DNA of 64,000 bases, taken from Wyeomyia smithii (taxonomy: Eukaryota; Arthropoda; Insecta; Diptera; Culicidae). The notes under the pieces were generated by a model. That model was given only the letters and a program-made list of their open reading frames with translations. It searched no databases and was not told the DNA's origin. A program made the position numbers and the translations under genes. Where the stretch lies: positions 115,932,991 to 115,996,990 of the forward strand of contig NC_073696.1 in NCBI RefSeq assembly GCF_029784165.1, read 5' to 3'. Shown in pieces: positions 1 to 12,140 of this stretch (within the stretch, counting starts at the first letter, position 1; each line of letters begins with the position of its first letter).

Positions 1-379
1 GTTTTTGAGGATTCTACTTTATGAGAAATCTAAAGTGAACTAAGAAGAATCCATTCCATGGATTAGCAGATCGGTTTAGTTATAACATATGCGTTTTTTT
101 CTCTAGTTTTCAATTGAGTTTTTATGTTGTATGAGATGAATATATGGGCTGAGATGAATAATGAAGCAGTTCCCCTATGTCTTTCTGAAGAAAATAAACT
201 CATAGCCATCTGTGCAAAGTTTCACCCAAATCAAAAACAGTCGATCAATAACACTGAATTAGTTGCTTGAAATTCCTCATATATGCTTATCTGTTTAAAA
301 AATAATATAGACCGCATAAAAAAGATCAGATCACGCTTCTAGGTGAATTAATTCGAATGTTAAGAAAACATCCCGACTT

Positions 380-772
380 GTGCCTATTACTTTAGACCTA
401 AAATATAGAAACTATGTGACCATCAAATTTATGCGATTACATGAGTGTATTCCCAAGACCCAAGTATCAGTTTACGAGCAAGGTCGCATCGCATGTAAGT
501 TTCTATCTATATTAACCCCCGATACATTAACGTGTGCAGTTCCTCTTGGCGGATTTGGGAAAACCATGAAGCCCCAAACCGCATTGCTTAGTTACGAGTT
601 AAACGATTTCGAGAGAAAAACTTTCGGGAAAATATACTTGGAATCATCTTGGGCGGCATCCATAAATTACGTACAGCACATAGGAGGGAGGCGGATACCC
701 TTGAGCGTTACGAATTGTTACAAAGGAGAGGAAGAGGTTAGATCAGCGTTACGTAAGAAGAAATCTCCCTGA
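380..772 (+). CDS. Unidentified 130-codon open frame, possibly a degraded element
   Basis: Open frame of 130 codons ending at a TGA. The predicted product has mixed composition with a basic C-terminus (RSALRKKKSP), is not low-complexity, and has no obvious membrane segment or signal peptide. I do not recognise a family. The first codon used is a non-ATG triplet, so no true start is established and the frame may be a piece of something larger. A fragment of a mobile element or an integrated sequence is possible, but nothing visible decides it. Confidence 0.2.
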   Translation: MPITLDLKYRNYVTIKFMRLHECIPKTQVSVYEQGRIACKFLSILTPDTLTCAVPLGGFGKTMKPQTALLSYELNDFERKTFGKIYLESSWAASINYVQHIGGRRIPLSVTNCYKGEEEVRSALRKKKSP

Positions 773-2644
773 AGGCTATAATTTTACTGTAAAACCGAGC
801 ATTATGATTAAGCTAATTCTTCTACTGCGTTACGTAATTTTTATGACAGGTCGGAGATGACGTTACGTTTTGTTACAATATGTTTAGTAGTCAAAAGATT
901 GTTTTTTTGTGTGTGTTTATGGATGTCACTTCATGCACTATTTGTAAAAACAGTAGGCTTGCTAAGGTTTTTTATTTCACTTTTCTCCTTCATTTCATCT
1001 CTTTAAGCGTTATGAGTCTAATTCATGATTTGAGCTGAACAATGATTCGGTTTGTTAACATTTTCCATAGGTCGGGTGTCAGCAAGTACATAATAATTTG
1101 TCTTGTGCGTTTTCCACACTTGGACTGCATATTGCTTGACAATGTTCATCGTCTGACGTATCAATTCTTTTAGTTATATCCATTCAATTCAAGACAATTT
1201 AAAATCGACCTTGTAACAGTGCAACAGGCAGGGCAGAGTCGGTGTTAACGGTGTTAACTGGCGCGGTTGTGCAGTAATTGGAGTTGTGATGCAATGGAAT
1301 ATAGAAAGGTACGGAAATGGTTTGAGTCTCGGGTTTAAAGGGCTTCTTTATTGTTAACAGTCATAACGTAGAAGTCAAAAAACAATGCCCAAAAACCAAT
1401 GTTCGGTACATTTTTTCAAGAAATTTTCACAAGTTATGACAGTTTACGGCAGAAAATGCCTACCTGCGTCGTTAAACAATGCGGAACACAATTCCAAATG
1501 GCATTTTCTTGTTTTTGGAGATCTACGTCACAACCCCAACACATGCTTCTGTTTACCTCTTTTTCGTTACTAATACAGACAAATATCTACTTCTTCCTCA
1601 CCTTTGTATACCTCATTGGTTGTGATGTTCGGTATGAATGACTAAAAGAAAACTAGACGACAGACTTTCCAAAAGTAGTATCAATTTTCTTTACTTGATA
1701 TGACAGGACAAAGAATTACGGGAATAAAATTCGTGTAAATTGTTTTTATCGCTTACCTTACCTTTCAATTTGCATCTAGCTACACCACGCCTTTTCTATG
1801 CTCATTCAAAAATACTCCCGTTTCCTTTTAATACTGTCAATCTTTATCTTTATTCACCAGCTTCTTTTTATAAAATGCGTATACTATCTTTAAAAAAACA
1901 ACTCCTTCTCTTACGTGGCCAAGTACAATTTCACATGTTTTCATCACAATTTACACCCTATCTGTTTGCTTTACTATATGGTACTGCCCCGCCAGTAATA
2001 CATCCAGCGAAAGTGTGACCATTGAACTGCAACACCGTTGGTGGGAGCGAATGAGTATTTATCTACCTATACTGAGAACGGTTCTTTAACGACAGCACAA
2101 TTCGCACTCATGCACGGTAACTTACGAACGCCTCTCTTCTCAACGGCCACGGTTGGATATTCACGTAGCAGCGAATAAAAATCGGTACGATCGTCACACT
2201 CGACAGCCAATGCTAGCCGTCCTAACGAATGTGTTTGTGTAATTGAACGTATGATCCTCTTAGAATTACTTTTCGTACTTTTAAAAGAAATCTGAACATG
2301 ATGCAGCGCTCGCGAAACATACGATGAAAGTCGAAGTAAACAGACAGATCGAATTTGTTGATTGCATCATCGAGATGAAGGGTTGACACATACTGGGGCT
2401 TGATAGAGTGATGATTCAATGTATGAAAGTACAAAGTCAGCAGAACAAATAGTTTATAGCATGAAAACGTAGTGCTCATTCGATGCTCATAAAATGCCAT
2501 AACACTACATTTAATGCTCCTTCATTTCTTTAAAAAAAAAAAAGTTCTATTCTGCTAGCTGGCAGAACAATATACTAAAATAGTGTTTATATTTTTAGCT
2601 AATAAACAGTTCTATAACGATCAAAATAATTTAGTACCTATTCA

Positions 2645-2880
2645 TTGAATGCTCTTGAAAAAACTTGGTTTTTATGGTAATTTTTATTACTTTTCATGTT
2701 TTATTATTTTTAAATTTTTTGAAAATATGATTATAAACACACAGCTTCGATTTTAAAAATATTTTCTTCTAAAACTATCAGAAACCTGTTAATATCAATG
2801 AATGCCAATTGAATGCGTCCATACGCAGGTAGTTCTAATAAATTTGGAGCACCAGTTTTTTTTTTCAAGAGCGTTGAACG
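2645..2880. repeat. Possible small MITE with imperfect terminal inverted repeats
   Basis: A GAATGCTCTTGAAAAAA-type end near 2647 is matched in reverse complement by TTTTTTTCAAGAGCGTTGAA near 2862-2880, about 16 of 19 positions. The interior is AT-rich. I could not find a clean target-site duplication, so the limits are approximate and the call is weak. Confidence 0.25.
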
Positions 2881-4789
2881 AGCATTACATTAAACAGTTG
2901 ATTGCTAGTAAATACTGTTTTTGACCATTGTTCTGTTTTTTTTTTCGTTTTTCTCTCGTTTTCCTAAATTTTCCTAAACTTAATTATCATATTATTCATT
3001 ATCGACAAGAGAGTCATAGAATTCCTTAAGCGTGGGAGGTGAAAATATCACCCTGAAAGTGTTTTATTCCGCCAGTTGGTGCTGAACGAGCTACGAAGTG
3101 CGAAGTGAGCTTCAGCACCAGTCGCCTTTACATACAGTGTTTTATTCAAGGCGCAAGGCAAGTGATTCTATTGAAAACATTAGTCATACTGATAAAAAAC
3201 CACACGGTGCACATACAGACATCATAGACTGTAGCTTTGAATACGATAATGCTTTAGATTGTTGAAATTTTGATGGGAGATTTCAGCGCGTCGCCGCTGT
3301 ATTGCAGATTCAGTGTAAGATATTTGATGGTCGTTCTGGTACAAAAATCAACAATGAATTTATTTGATTTCCTTTGAACACAAATCGAATTCCCTTAAAA
3401 GTACTTGAGAATCACAGTTGTCAACGATATATATATATATTCAAAATTTGGTATTATTAGCTATCTTCAACTGTAATGGTACATTCCCCACGCTTTCGAC
3501 ATGTATGACATGTATGTCCATATTCGCCAGGTACTTTTTCACCGTTTTACCGGTTGTAACGAACTCCCCCCAAGCGCACGCAGCGATGTAGCCACTTTTC
3601 CATCGGTCTCCCTTTTCAGCATTCTTTGAAGCCTTTTGTCGCACAGGGTCGTCGGCCGTCCAGAACCAGGCTTTCTTTCGATGCGTTGATTGATGCGTTC
3701 TCGTATATTTCTTGTTCGTAATTATAGTCAATAACTCGTTTATTACCTTCGAATATGACCTGGATGAACAAACCAAGTGTACTTTATCTATTCCAGTGGA
3801 GTAATGGAAAATAAATTTTGTAAAAAAGTAACCGTCATATATTGGAATTCCACAGACAATAGATATTCTCCGATTTTGTTTAAACTTTGTGGACTGGTTT
3901 CATTTCTGTAAAAAATTGAACACATACTTTTTTTGTTTTGCAGTACCTCTTACTAAATTAGAGTGGTTCCACAACCCGTCATTTTTCTTCACAGACGTAA
4001 CTTTGAAAGTCAAAATTTCTGAACTGCTGAGCCAAAATTTGACCATGCTGAAAGAAAATGAATATTCGTTTTAGTAAACAGATCAAATAAGAATATACGA
4101 GCCAGACATGAATAAAACTGATATATCACATTTGAAACAAATCGGAATCTCTATTTCTAACAATAGCAAAAAAACAATGAAGAAACCTGAACCTCGAGAT
4201 TTGCAGCCAAATCAACAAAAAATAGAAAACCTCGACCAATCGAGATAACGTGGAAAATATAATAAATATTATAAATAAACTTTTAGTCCGCGATTTTAAT
4301 TCAAGCATATGCAAGCAGCGGCGAGAATTCGCACAAGCATGACAACTCGACACACCAAGTTTACGCAACATATGTAAACACTTATACGCATTGATTCTAG
4401 CGAAAAATCGAAATAAGTGTGAATAAATTTAAGACCAATTGTTTACTTTGACTGTTTTCTGGAAAAAAATAGCTGTTTTACGGAAATACTTTATTTGATA
4501 CTGATCCTAGTAATTATCTTGTGAACAATACATCATAAGATTTCAATTAATGAATTTTAGTCAAACCTTTGAAACATAGGCCGCCCCTCTCACTGCACGG
4601 AACTGCAACGCATTGTTTTTATGGAAAACACGAGGCAGAAGTCAACAGGTGATTGCAGAACGGGAAAATCGAAAACATTCATTTTTATTTGCTTTTTAAG
4701 ATCGAAATACGCAGGAACCGACTGGACGTCTCTGGGAAACGATAGGCAATGATGATGCTCAAATTAAACGTGTTTCTAACAAAGATTCG

Positions 4790-5420
4790 TTCAAACCTGC
4801 TAAGAAAATCAGAACCGGTCTGAACCTGTCTGTGAGTTCCCAAACATTCAGAGACGGCTTGTGGAGCCTAGATTCGGTTGTAAAAGCCCCAGGAAGGTTC
4901 CTATGCTCACACAAAACCATCCTCTAGCATGATTCAGTTCATACCATTACAATTGAACAGGGTCAGAAAACAGCATGAAATTGTAAAATAAGTTGTGCTC
5001 TGACGAAACGAAGGTAAACTTGATCGGTTCTGGTGGAAAAAAACTGGGTACGTCGCCCGATTGGCTGGATAGGAGGAGGTAATACCATGGTTTGGGAGTG
5101 CTTCTTCTTGCACAGAGTTGATTCCCTGTACTGGATTGACAAGATATTACCTTTACGCTCAGTTATTAGAAGATTTTTATAAAGCCTTGAAAAAGTATTG
5201 TATTTTCAGTCACTCGGTCTTTTGTGGAGACCAGTGATTGATGTCTAGAGCAAGGATGGTTAAAATCGTATCAGAGAATTATCATGAAAGAATCCCATTG
5301 GATTCTGATCACGCATAATACGCGATGTTTTGTATCGTTCTTGAGAAGAAAACCTAAATAAATTGCCGAAAGAATACTCCGTAAACTACATAGCCAGTGC
5401 ACTGTATGCGAGATTATCGT
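4790..5420 (+). pseudogene. Tc1-like transposase remnant
   Basis: Broken coding remnant. Pieces that look like Tc1-family transposase appear in order in different frames: an HTH-end/linker-like stretch with KAPGRF near 4890, CSDETKVNLIGSGGKK near 4990-5040 (the first catalytic-Asp region, usually WSDETK), VRRP near 5050, and GGGNTMVWECFF near 5070-5110 followed by a weak downstream part. Known family: DDE transposases of Tc1/mariner. Several frameshifts and stops make it inactive. Terminal repeats were not located, so the ends are guesses. Confidence 0.6.
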
Positions 5421-5844
5421 CGCTCGTTATACGATGCTTCGATTGTCTCATTTGCTCCAATCGGTAATTCATTATCGTCTCTCAATCCGATCGAGCCGTG
5501 GAACTTCCAAATCTTTGGTTTAAATCATCTTGTGAGTGAGAGTGTCCCGATAACCGTAAAAATTGTATCGCAAACCAAAAACCCAGACAGGGAAGAAACT
5601 GCAAGCATCAGACAAACTAAATGGCAGCACAAACAGGGATACCAGATTTACAGAATTGTCTGTGAAATGCAGATTTTCAGAGTCCGTGGCCGATTTCGTG
5701 TTTTCAAATGACAATTATTTGTTGCAAATCTATTTATATTTGCGGATTTTTTTTCCAAAATGTGTGCAGGTTTTTGCTTGTTTAAAATGGTAGGAGGGTG
5801 GTATTCAAAACACGACCGCATGACGTTGACTACCGTATTATTAT

Positions 5845-7665
5845 ATTCCATGATTTTGAAACTATTTATAAAGATTTACTAAAAGAGATTAAACATAGAT
5901 TTACTCTTCTGAGAAATCAAAATTTTGAGACTAAAGTTGAGAAATTGAAACCATATTCAAAACCCTTTTGGAAGCGGTCGAAGATTCTTAAGAAACCTTC
6001 AAAGCCTATTCCAGTTTTAAAAGATGGTGAACGTTTTCTTATATCCAATGAACAAAAGGCTCAAAGACTTGCTCAGCAGTTTGAGAGTGTTCATTACTCA
6101 AATTTGAATTTTGTGAGTCCAATTAAAAATGAAGTCACACGTCAATTTGATTTAATTTCTTCCAAGAATTTTTTACCTGCAGAAATAATTGAAACTAACT
6201 TGAATAAGATTGAATCAATTATAACAAATTTCAAAAATATGAAAGCAACTGGTGACGATGAAATCTTTAATATACTAATCAAACATTTCCCTGAGAGCAC
6301 AATGGAATTTTTAGTGAAAATTTTCAATTGCTGCTTCAGAATTGCATATTTTCCCATATTATGGAAAAATGCAAAAATTACTCCAGTTTTAAAACCGGAT
6401 AAGAATCCAGCTGAAGTTTCAAGTTATCGACCAATCAGTTTGCTTTCTTCAATAAGTAAACTGTTTGAGAGAATTATTCTTAACAGATTGATGTCACACA
6501 TCAACGAAGATTCAATTTCTGCAAATGAACAGTTTGGATTTCGCCATGGGCATTCCACAACTTATCAATTGCTCAGAGTTACTAATATGATACGAGCTAA
6601 CGAATCTGAAGGTTATTTCACTGGAGCTGCTCTTTTAGACATAGAAAAAGCATTCGACAGTGTATGGCATAAAGGTTTGATTGCGAAATTGCAAACTTTT
6701 AATTTTCCAATTTTCCTAACCAAAATTTAAAAAAATTATCTTACTGATCGAACTCTGCAGGTTGTTATCAGAATTCAAAATCTGATAGATTTACTGTCGG
6801 AGCAGGTGTGCCTCAAGGTTCAGTCTTGGGTCCAGTCCTGTACAACATATTCACTTCAGATCTTCCTGATTTGCCTCCATGATGCACAAAGTCATTGTTC
6901 TGCGATGACACAAGCATTTCCGTAAAAGGAAAAAGTTTTCGTGTCATATGCAGTAGATTGCAGAAAAGTTTAGATATTTTTTCTTCCTACTTGCAAAAGT
7001 GGAATATCTCTCCCAATGGTTCTTAAACTCAAATGATAATTTTTCCGCATAAGCCTAGGGCTTCTTTCCGCAAGCCAAACAATAATCACGTTGTCAAGAT
7101 AAATGGGGTTATTTTAAGTTGATCTGACAAGGTTAAGTACTTGGGACTAATTCACGATACAAAACTCATTTTCAAAGAGCACATTGAGAGTATACAAGCC
7201 AAGTGCATCAAACATACGAGATGTTTATATCCTTTCATTCTAAACTTTGTTTAAAGAACAAACTTTTGATTTACAAACAAATTTTTAGACCAGCAATGCT
7301 TTATGCTGTACCGATCTGGTCAAGTTACTGTTCAACAAGGAAGAAAACGCTTCAAAGTATTCAGAACAAAATTCTGAAAATGATTTTGAAGCGTCCTTTG
7401 GTTTGGTACACTCGAATTACATAGACTTACTGGTGTTGAACCATTAGAAGCTATGTCAAATAAAATTATTAACAATTTTCGACAAAAATCGTTGCAATCC
7501 TCAATTGCTACGATAAGCTCTCTTTATAGCCAATAAGTTAGCAATTAAGTTAGTTATAAGTTTACTTCCCCCTTTCTGACAAGTAGGTTTAAATCCCTAC
7601 GAACGATAAGTCCTAATTGCGAAAGCAAACAAATCCTAACAAATAAAATTACAAATTTTTAACAG
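5845..7665 (+). mobile_element. 5'-truncated Juan/Jockey-like non-LTR retrotransposon
   Basis: The reverse-transcriptase half of a Jockey-clade LINE. The open frame to 6730 gives the region before the fingers (KPYSKPFWKRSKILKKPSKP), the YRPISLLSSISKLFERII block, EQFGFRHGHSTT, and domain A with LLDIEKAFDSVWH. After a frameshift come VPQGSVLGPVLYN near 6800 and CDDTS near 6900, corresponding to the catalytic xADD box. The C-terminal thumb-like part (RPAMLYAVPIWSSYCS, IQNKILKMIL) lies at 7203-7424. A short 3' region ends near an A-rich AATAAAATTAC tail. The endonuclease and ORF1 are absent, which is typical 5' truncation, and several stops make it dead. It resembles the mosquito Juan family; that name is from memory of the family, not a search. 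Confidence 0.8.
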
Positions 7666-8832
7666 TGTTGAGAAGTCACCATTTGTGTGTCCACATACTC
7701 ATTACTTTCTTTATCATAAATACTTAAGCTACTAACAAATCCCCACCTTAAAAAAAATTAAAAAAAACATATTCCATTAAAACAAACAGTAGAGGGAATT
7801 GCAATGCTTCTTTTATAAAACTTCGAGGCATCAAAAGGTGCCAGTTGCCGATTATTATTGTTTACTGGTTAGTCCGTCCAGAATTCCAGCCATTTTAGTA
7901 TTTTGCAGTAGCCACGTACTACTTACAGCCACCAGCATTACGGGTGAAACTGGCACGAGATGACCGGTACTATTTTGTCTTTCCTCCTTTTAGCTGCTAA
8001 CACCTAGCGTCCGTATGTAACCGGTACGGTTTACTAATGAAACTGATGGGGTGAAATGTTCGAACGGTACCTTTTATACCAAGGCTTCGTCAGTTAGTTA
8101 GAAAGAAGAAGGGGCTAAGCAGAAAATGGAATGACAAGGAACGTAAATAAGCATGGGAAACAGAAAGTGACAAAAACAATAACAACAAAGTCAGATCGAT
8201 TGTACCCGTTAGTGTCGACTGTGCTTGGGAAGAGAGGCTGCGCGGTATGATTCAGACAATCGATATTAATCACCAATTTTTCAATAGTGTATCTCAAACA
8301 ATAGTTTGTTTTTGTTACATTAATTAAACCGTAAAAGAATTTCTGATCGATTGATGCCAAAACCTCGAAAACCTGATTATAAATGACTGAAAAATTAGCG
8401 CTCAAAACCTGACCACTTTTCCCTGCTTTTCCCTGGTTGAATTACTAGATTTTCAAATTCAGGCGCCTAACTTCGATATAGACGTTAGTCAACGTCGAAA
8501 AACTTCGATATCGGCCAACAAACATCAGTGAACAAACCTTCGATGCAAATAAAACCGACGAACAAAGAAACATTGAGTTGACATTGACAACAGCAAGCAA
8601 CATTTTGTTAAACGACGAAAAACCTATTTTACTGTCAACACTTGCGACTCAGAAAGAGATAATTGTTTAAGCGATCGCAATCACTTCTCTTTTCCGATAA
8701 TTATCGTCTCGCGATTCTTCTCTCTTGTGTTGACACTTAGATTCTATCAACCAAGAGTGAATCATCGGTTTGTTGAGCAATCGGAAATTCGATATCTGAG
8801 AGAGAATGAATTATCTCAGCAAATCTCCGAAT
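7666..8832. other. Non-coding stretch, nothing assigned
   Basis: AT-rich DNA with no recognisable exon, RNA gene or terminal-repeat pair. The part from about 8450 to 8832 is richer in ordered sequence (repeated AACTTCGATA-like words and GCGATCGC) and continues after the hAT insertion at 9966, so it may be an older repeat into which the hAT jumped. Confidence 0.4.
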
Positions 8833-9957
8833 TAGGGTTTGCAATATTCCCGGGAAACGGGAATGAAAACTCGAATTTCCCGGGAATTCCCGGGAACCGG
8901 GAACTAACAAATTCTTTAGCAGAATGACATTTTAAATGGAATTCATCAGTAAAAGGTAACAAAAAATTGTTTAAAATTTCATTCTCAATCCGCATGAAAA
9001 ACAAAAAAAAAAAAACAAATGAAATACCAAACATTTTCAAGTTAACATAAAAAATTCGTGATCGATTTTTGTAGCATATATTTGCAGAAGAGGAGAATCA
9101 GGGTATTCATGTCGCCAAACAGGCGCTTCAGATCCGCTGACGATTTTCCGTTAAGCTCAAAAATTTTATTTCCTTCTGTAAAACTTTGCTCAAGTCTGCT
9201 GAATCACCGCTGATGTTTGAATGAATGGATACGTTGTGGCTGCGTTTGCGGCAATTTGACAGCTAGCCCATACATTTTCTGTCAAATTAACGTCAACGCA
9301 ACGCAAACGTATCTATTGTGTTTGGGCTCTTAGGCAGGCATTGGACGCGAAAAATATTTGCTATATTCGGTACGGACTTTTTGGGCAAAATGTTTTTTAT
9401 ACTACAGTGAATATTTACTGTTTACTTGAGCGGTAGCAAACCTATTCGCTTTTTTTTTATTTAAATATATTTGCTATGCCATTGTGATTTATTTTGAATA
9501 AACTGCGTCTCAAATCTAGTTTTCATTGACAGAGCAACATTTCAAACCCTTTTGGAGTTTATATCATTATTGATTAGAACGTAAGATTCAAAGGAAGATT
9601 TTTGGTTAATTAACTACGTTATTTCGTTATTTCGCCGTTCGGTGGTTTTCTGTGACCGAGACAAACCGGAAGGATCGATTTGAAGGCTTACTAATTAACA
9701 TGCAAAAATGATTTTCACGTTTAAATACTATACTTTAAGTTACTTTAAGTTTTATTAAATGATTTATTTGAGGTCGCAACAGTTTGACGTATTTAATTTA
9801 ATCGCAATAATGCATAAAAACTATAGTGAATCATACTAAATTTTTCGCTGAACTCGGGAATCCCGGGATCCCGGGAATCAATATTTCTGTTCCCGGGATC
9901 CGGGAATCCCGAGAAAAGCTATTTCCCGGGAAATCGTTCCCGGGATTGCAAACCCTA
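8833..9957. mobile_element. Non-autonomous hAT-like element with CCCGGG-rich ends
   Basis: The ends are TAGGGTTTGCAA at 8833 and TTGCAAACCCTA at 9957, and both sides carry the perfect 8-bp duplication CTCCGAAT (8825-8832 and 9958-9965). An 8-bp duplication with TAGGG/CAGGG ends is diagnostic of the hAT superfamily. Inside each end TTCCCGGGAA-type words recur many times (8847-8905 and 9854-9946), a plausible transposase-binding array. No transposase is visible in the 1125-bp interior, so the element depends on a partner elsewhere. The perfect duplication suggests a fairly recent insertion. Confidence 0.88.
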
Positions 9958-10914
9958 CTCCGAATTGGTTCACTCGGACTGGCATATCGTACAATAAATG
10001 TTAGAACCGACTGAGAGAAAAAGTTGACTCACACGCTGAAAAATATCGAATGTTTATCGCCGATTTTATCGCAGATCACCATCCTTGGTCTAGAGACCGT
10101 AACCTGATATTCGAAGCCATTTTCGAAAGCAAGATGCCGATTTTGTCAGTTTTTGTAAAGGCTCTTATTTTGAAATGCAACATGATGACTTCAGAGTTTT
10201 TAAAATCTGCGTAGACACCTCTCAGCTGGTGTCAAGGTACGATGGTCTAGTAAAATAGTCGTCGCACAGTGGGACCAAATCGAGAAACGGACGGCCAAAC
10301 TATTTTTTCATGTCTTCTAGAAAGTAACTTCGTTTACTGCTGTCCTTCATACGCTTCAATGACATTCGTTACAACTTTCGCCGTACAGAGGGCGGCACAT
10401 CTAACTTTTGAACGTGACTTGCTAGACAAATAGTTCCTTCTGCAAAGTTGTGTAGAATTTTATTACAAAACTTTTATAAACCTCAAACCTCTATGAATTA
10501 AGTTTTCAGAGCTACAAGACTTTTGTTTACAAGGTTTTATAAAAGCAGTTTTCATTCATATAATTAACTCAAATATTGGCTGTTTAAAATTAAAAAGAAC
10601 GCGGAAAATGAAGATGAACAACTCTTACTGATATATTGGTTATTATATACGTTCTTTATAAAAAAAAATAAAAAAATGTTTTCAAATGCTTTTTATTGGA
10701 GGTGAAACTCGAAAAGGCGCAAAGGAATCCAAGCTTGCATGTAGCCAGCCGATAAAGTACCTTTCTGACTATTCCGACTTCCTAGAAGACATGAATAACA
10801 TAGGACTTGAAAAAATACTTTTGCTGTCCGTTTCTCGATTTGGCCCCAATGTGCGTCGATGTCCGATCATGTTTCCGGGTTCCTGGACAAACTTATGCGA
10901 TTAATCAGAGCAAC

Positions 10915-11505
10915 GATGTGTATACAGTGTGGGTTTCAGGGACGCTCTCAATTTTTTTCGAAAGGCCTTTCATGTCTGCTGTTCAAAATTGCCATGGGAG
11001 GAGTTATTAGAAGAGCGTAAAAAGACATTAGTGTTACGATCTTCAGGAAGTCCGGCCAGTTACTTGGCTTCGCCGCCGGCATTGACATTTTGGCACGTAA
11101 TTTCGATACGTTGACGGAAACGTACAGCGAACTTATGAATGAGAGGTAGAGAACCAGCGTGCTCTTGGGGTTTTCGAACGGGAGGTGCGTACGATCTATG
11201 GTGGGGTGCAGGTGGAAGATGGGCTGAGGACACGACAGATGGAAACAACGAATGAACCACGAATTGCATCAGTAGCCGAGGGACCCACTATAGTAGGAAG
11301 GCTGCGGTGAGCTGGACATGTCGTAAGGATTTCCGACGAATACCAATGGATCTGGATAACAACCCAACAGAAACGCAGCATCGTGACGCGCAACGTGCAC
11401 GGTGGATTGACCAAGTTGAAGGAGATGTACAGAGACAGCGGCAACAAGCTGCCATGGATCGAGTACAATGGCGTCGACTCTTAGATACAGCAAAGGCCAC
11501 ATAGG
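10915..11505 (+). pseudogene. LINE reverse-transcriptase 3' fragment
   Basis: A decayed piece of a non-LTR retrotransposon ORF2. Fragments in shifting frames read GLSCLLFKIAMGGVIRRA near 10965-11010, QLLGFAADIDILARN near 11055-11100 (the catalytic xADD box, here GFAADID), an FEREVRTIYGGVQ-like segment near 11175-11210, and RARWIDQVEGDVQRQ...AMDRVQWRRLLDTAKAT at 11391-11504, a common C-terminus of RTE-like and related insect LINEs. Stops and frameshifts are abundant. It belongs to a different lineage from the RTE copies elsewhere in the window. Confidence 0.7.
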
Positions 11506-11794
11506 CCTTCTTCTTATTAGTGAGGGTAGGCTCAGAACCATGAGAACACCTGACACTAAAAAAGTTTCTATGCTAAAGATTTATTATCGATTTTGTCGTA
11601 AGCAGAGAGACGCTTAGATCCTGGAACATCATGTATAGGTTGATAAGCATGGTGCAGGCAAACTTTACGCAACGTTCGCATGAAATACTTAAAAAACGAT
11701 CCTTACTTCATGTAAATCGACTTTTGTAAAGATGATTAGACTTTCGAGTGGGGCCCAATCAAAGTTGCATATTCAATTTTAGGGTGCTTTTTCG

Positions 11795-12140
11795 CCGCGT
11801 GCCGATAGCTCGCTCCACAAGTACAATTTAGAGAAACGGTGTATGACAAACTTGTAGTCCCTAAGTAGTACTACAAGTTTGTTGTATGGTGCCATTCTAA
11901 TTCTTATGACTAAATTTGAGGATCCATATTCAGTGCAATATTCAGTCAATTTTCGCAGTGAATATCATAATATTGGCAGACTGAATATAGCACTGAATAT
12001 GGGCTCTAATACTTTAGGCGTAAGAGTTAGAGCATTACTTTTTTGGACAAAATTGTAGCATTACTTGAGCACTGCAAGTTTGTCGTACATCATGTTTCGA
12101 TTTTTTTTTTTTGTGGAGCGAGCTTCCAGCACACGGCCAA
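11795..12140. repeat. MITE-like element with long inverted ends and an internal hairpin
   Basis: About 60 bp at 11795-11860 (AGCTCGCTCCACAA followed by GACAAACTTG) are repeated inverted at 12074-12140. Between them a second inverted pair, CCATATTCAGTGC near 11930 and GCACTGAATATGG near 11990, forms another hairpin, so this may be one MITE inside another. I did not find a convincing target-site duplication. It is non-coding. Confidence 0.6.

Larger units (their letters stand above)
1..4780. other. Intron or upstream flank, mostly unassigned
   Basis: AT-rich non-coding DNA, presumably the long intron upstream of the first receptor exon seen here, or 5' flank. I see no leucine-rich-repeat exon with flanking AG/GT sites. 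The only open frame with somewhat protein-like composition is at 380-772. A small hairpin around 3078-3122 pairs a TTGGTGCTGAA-type motif with its complement. Nothing else is supported. Confidence 0.5.
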
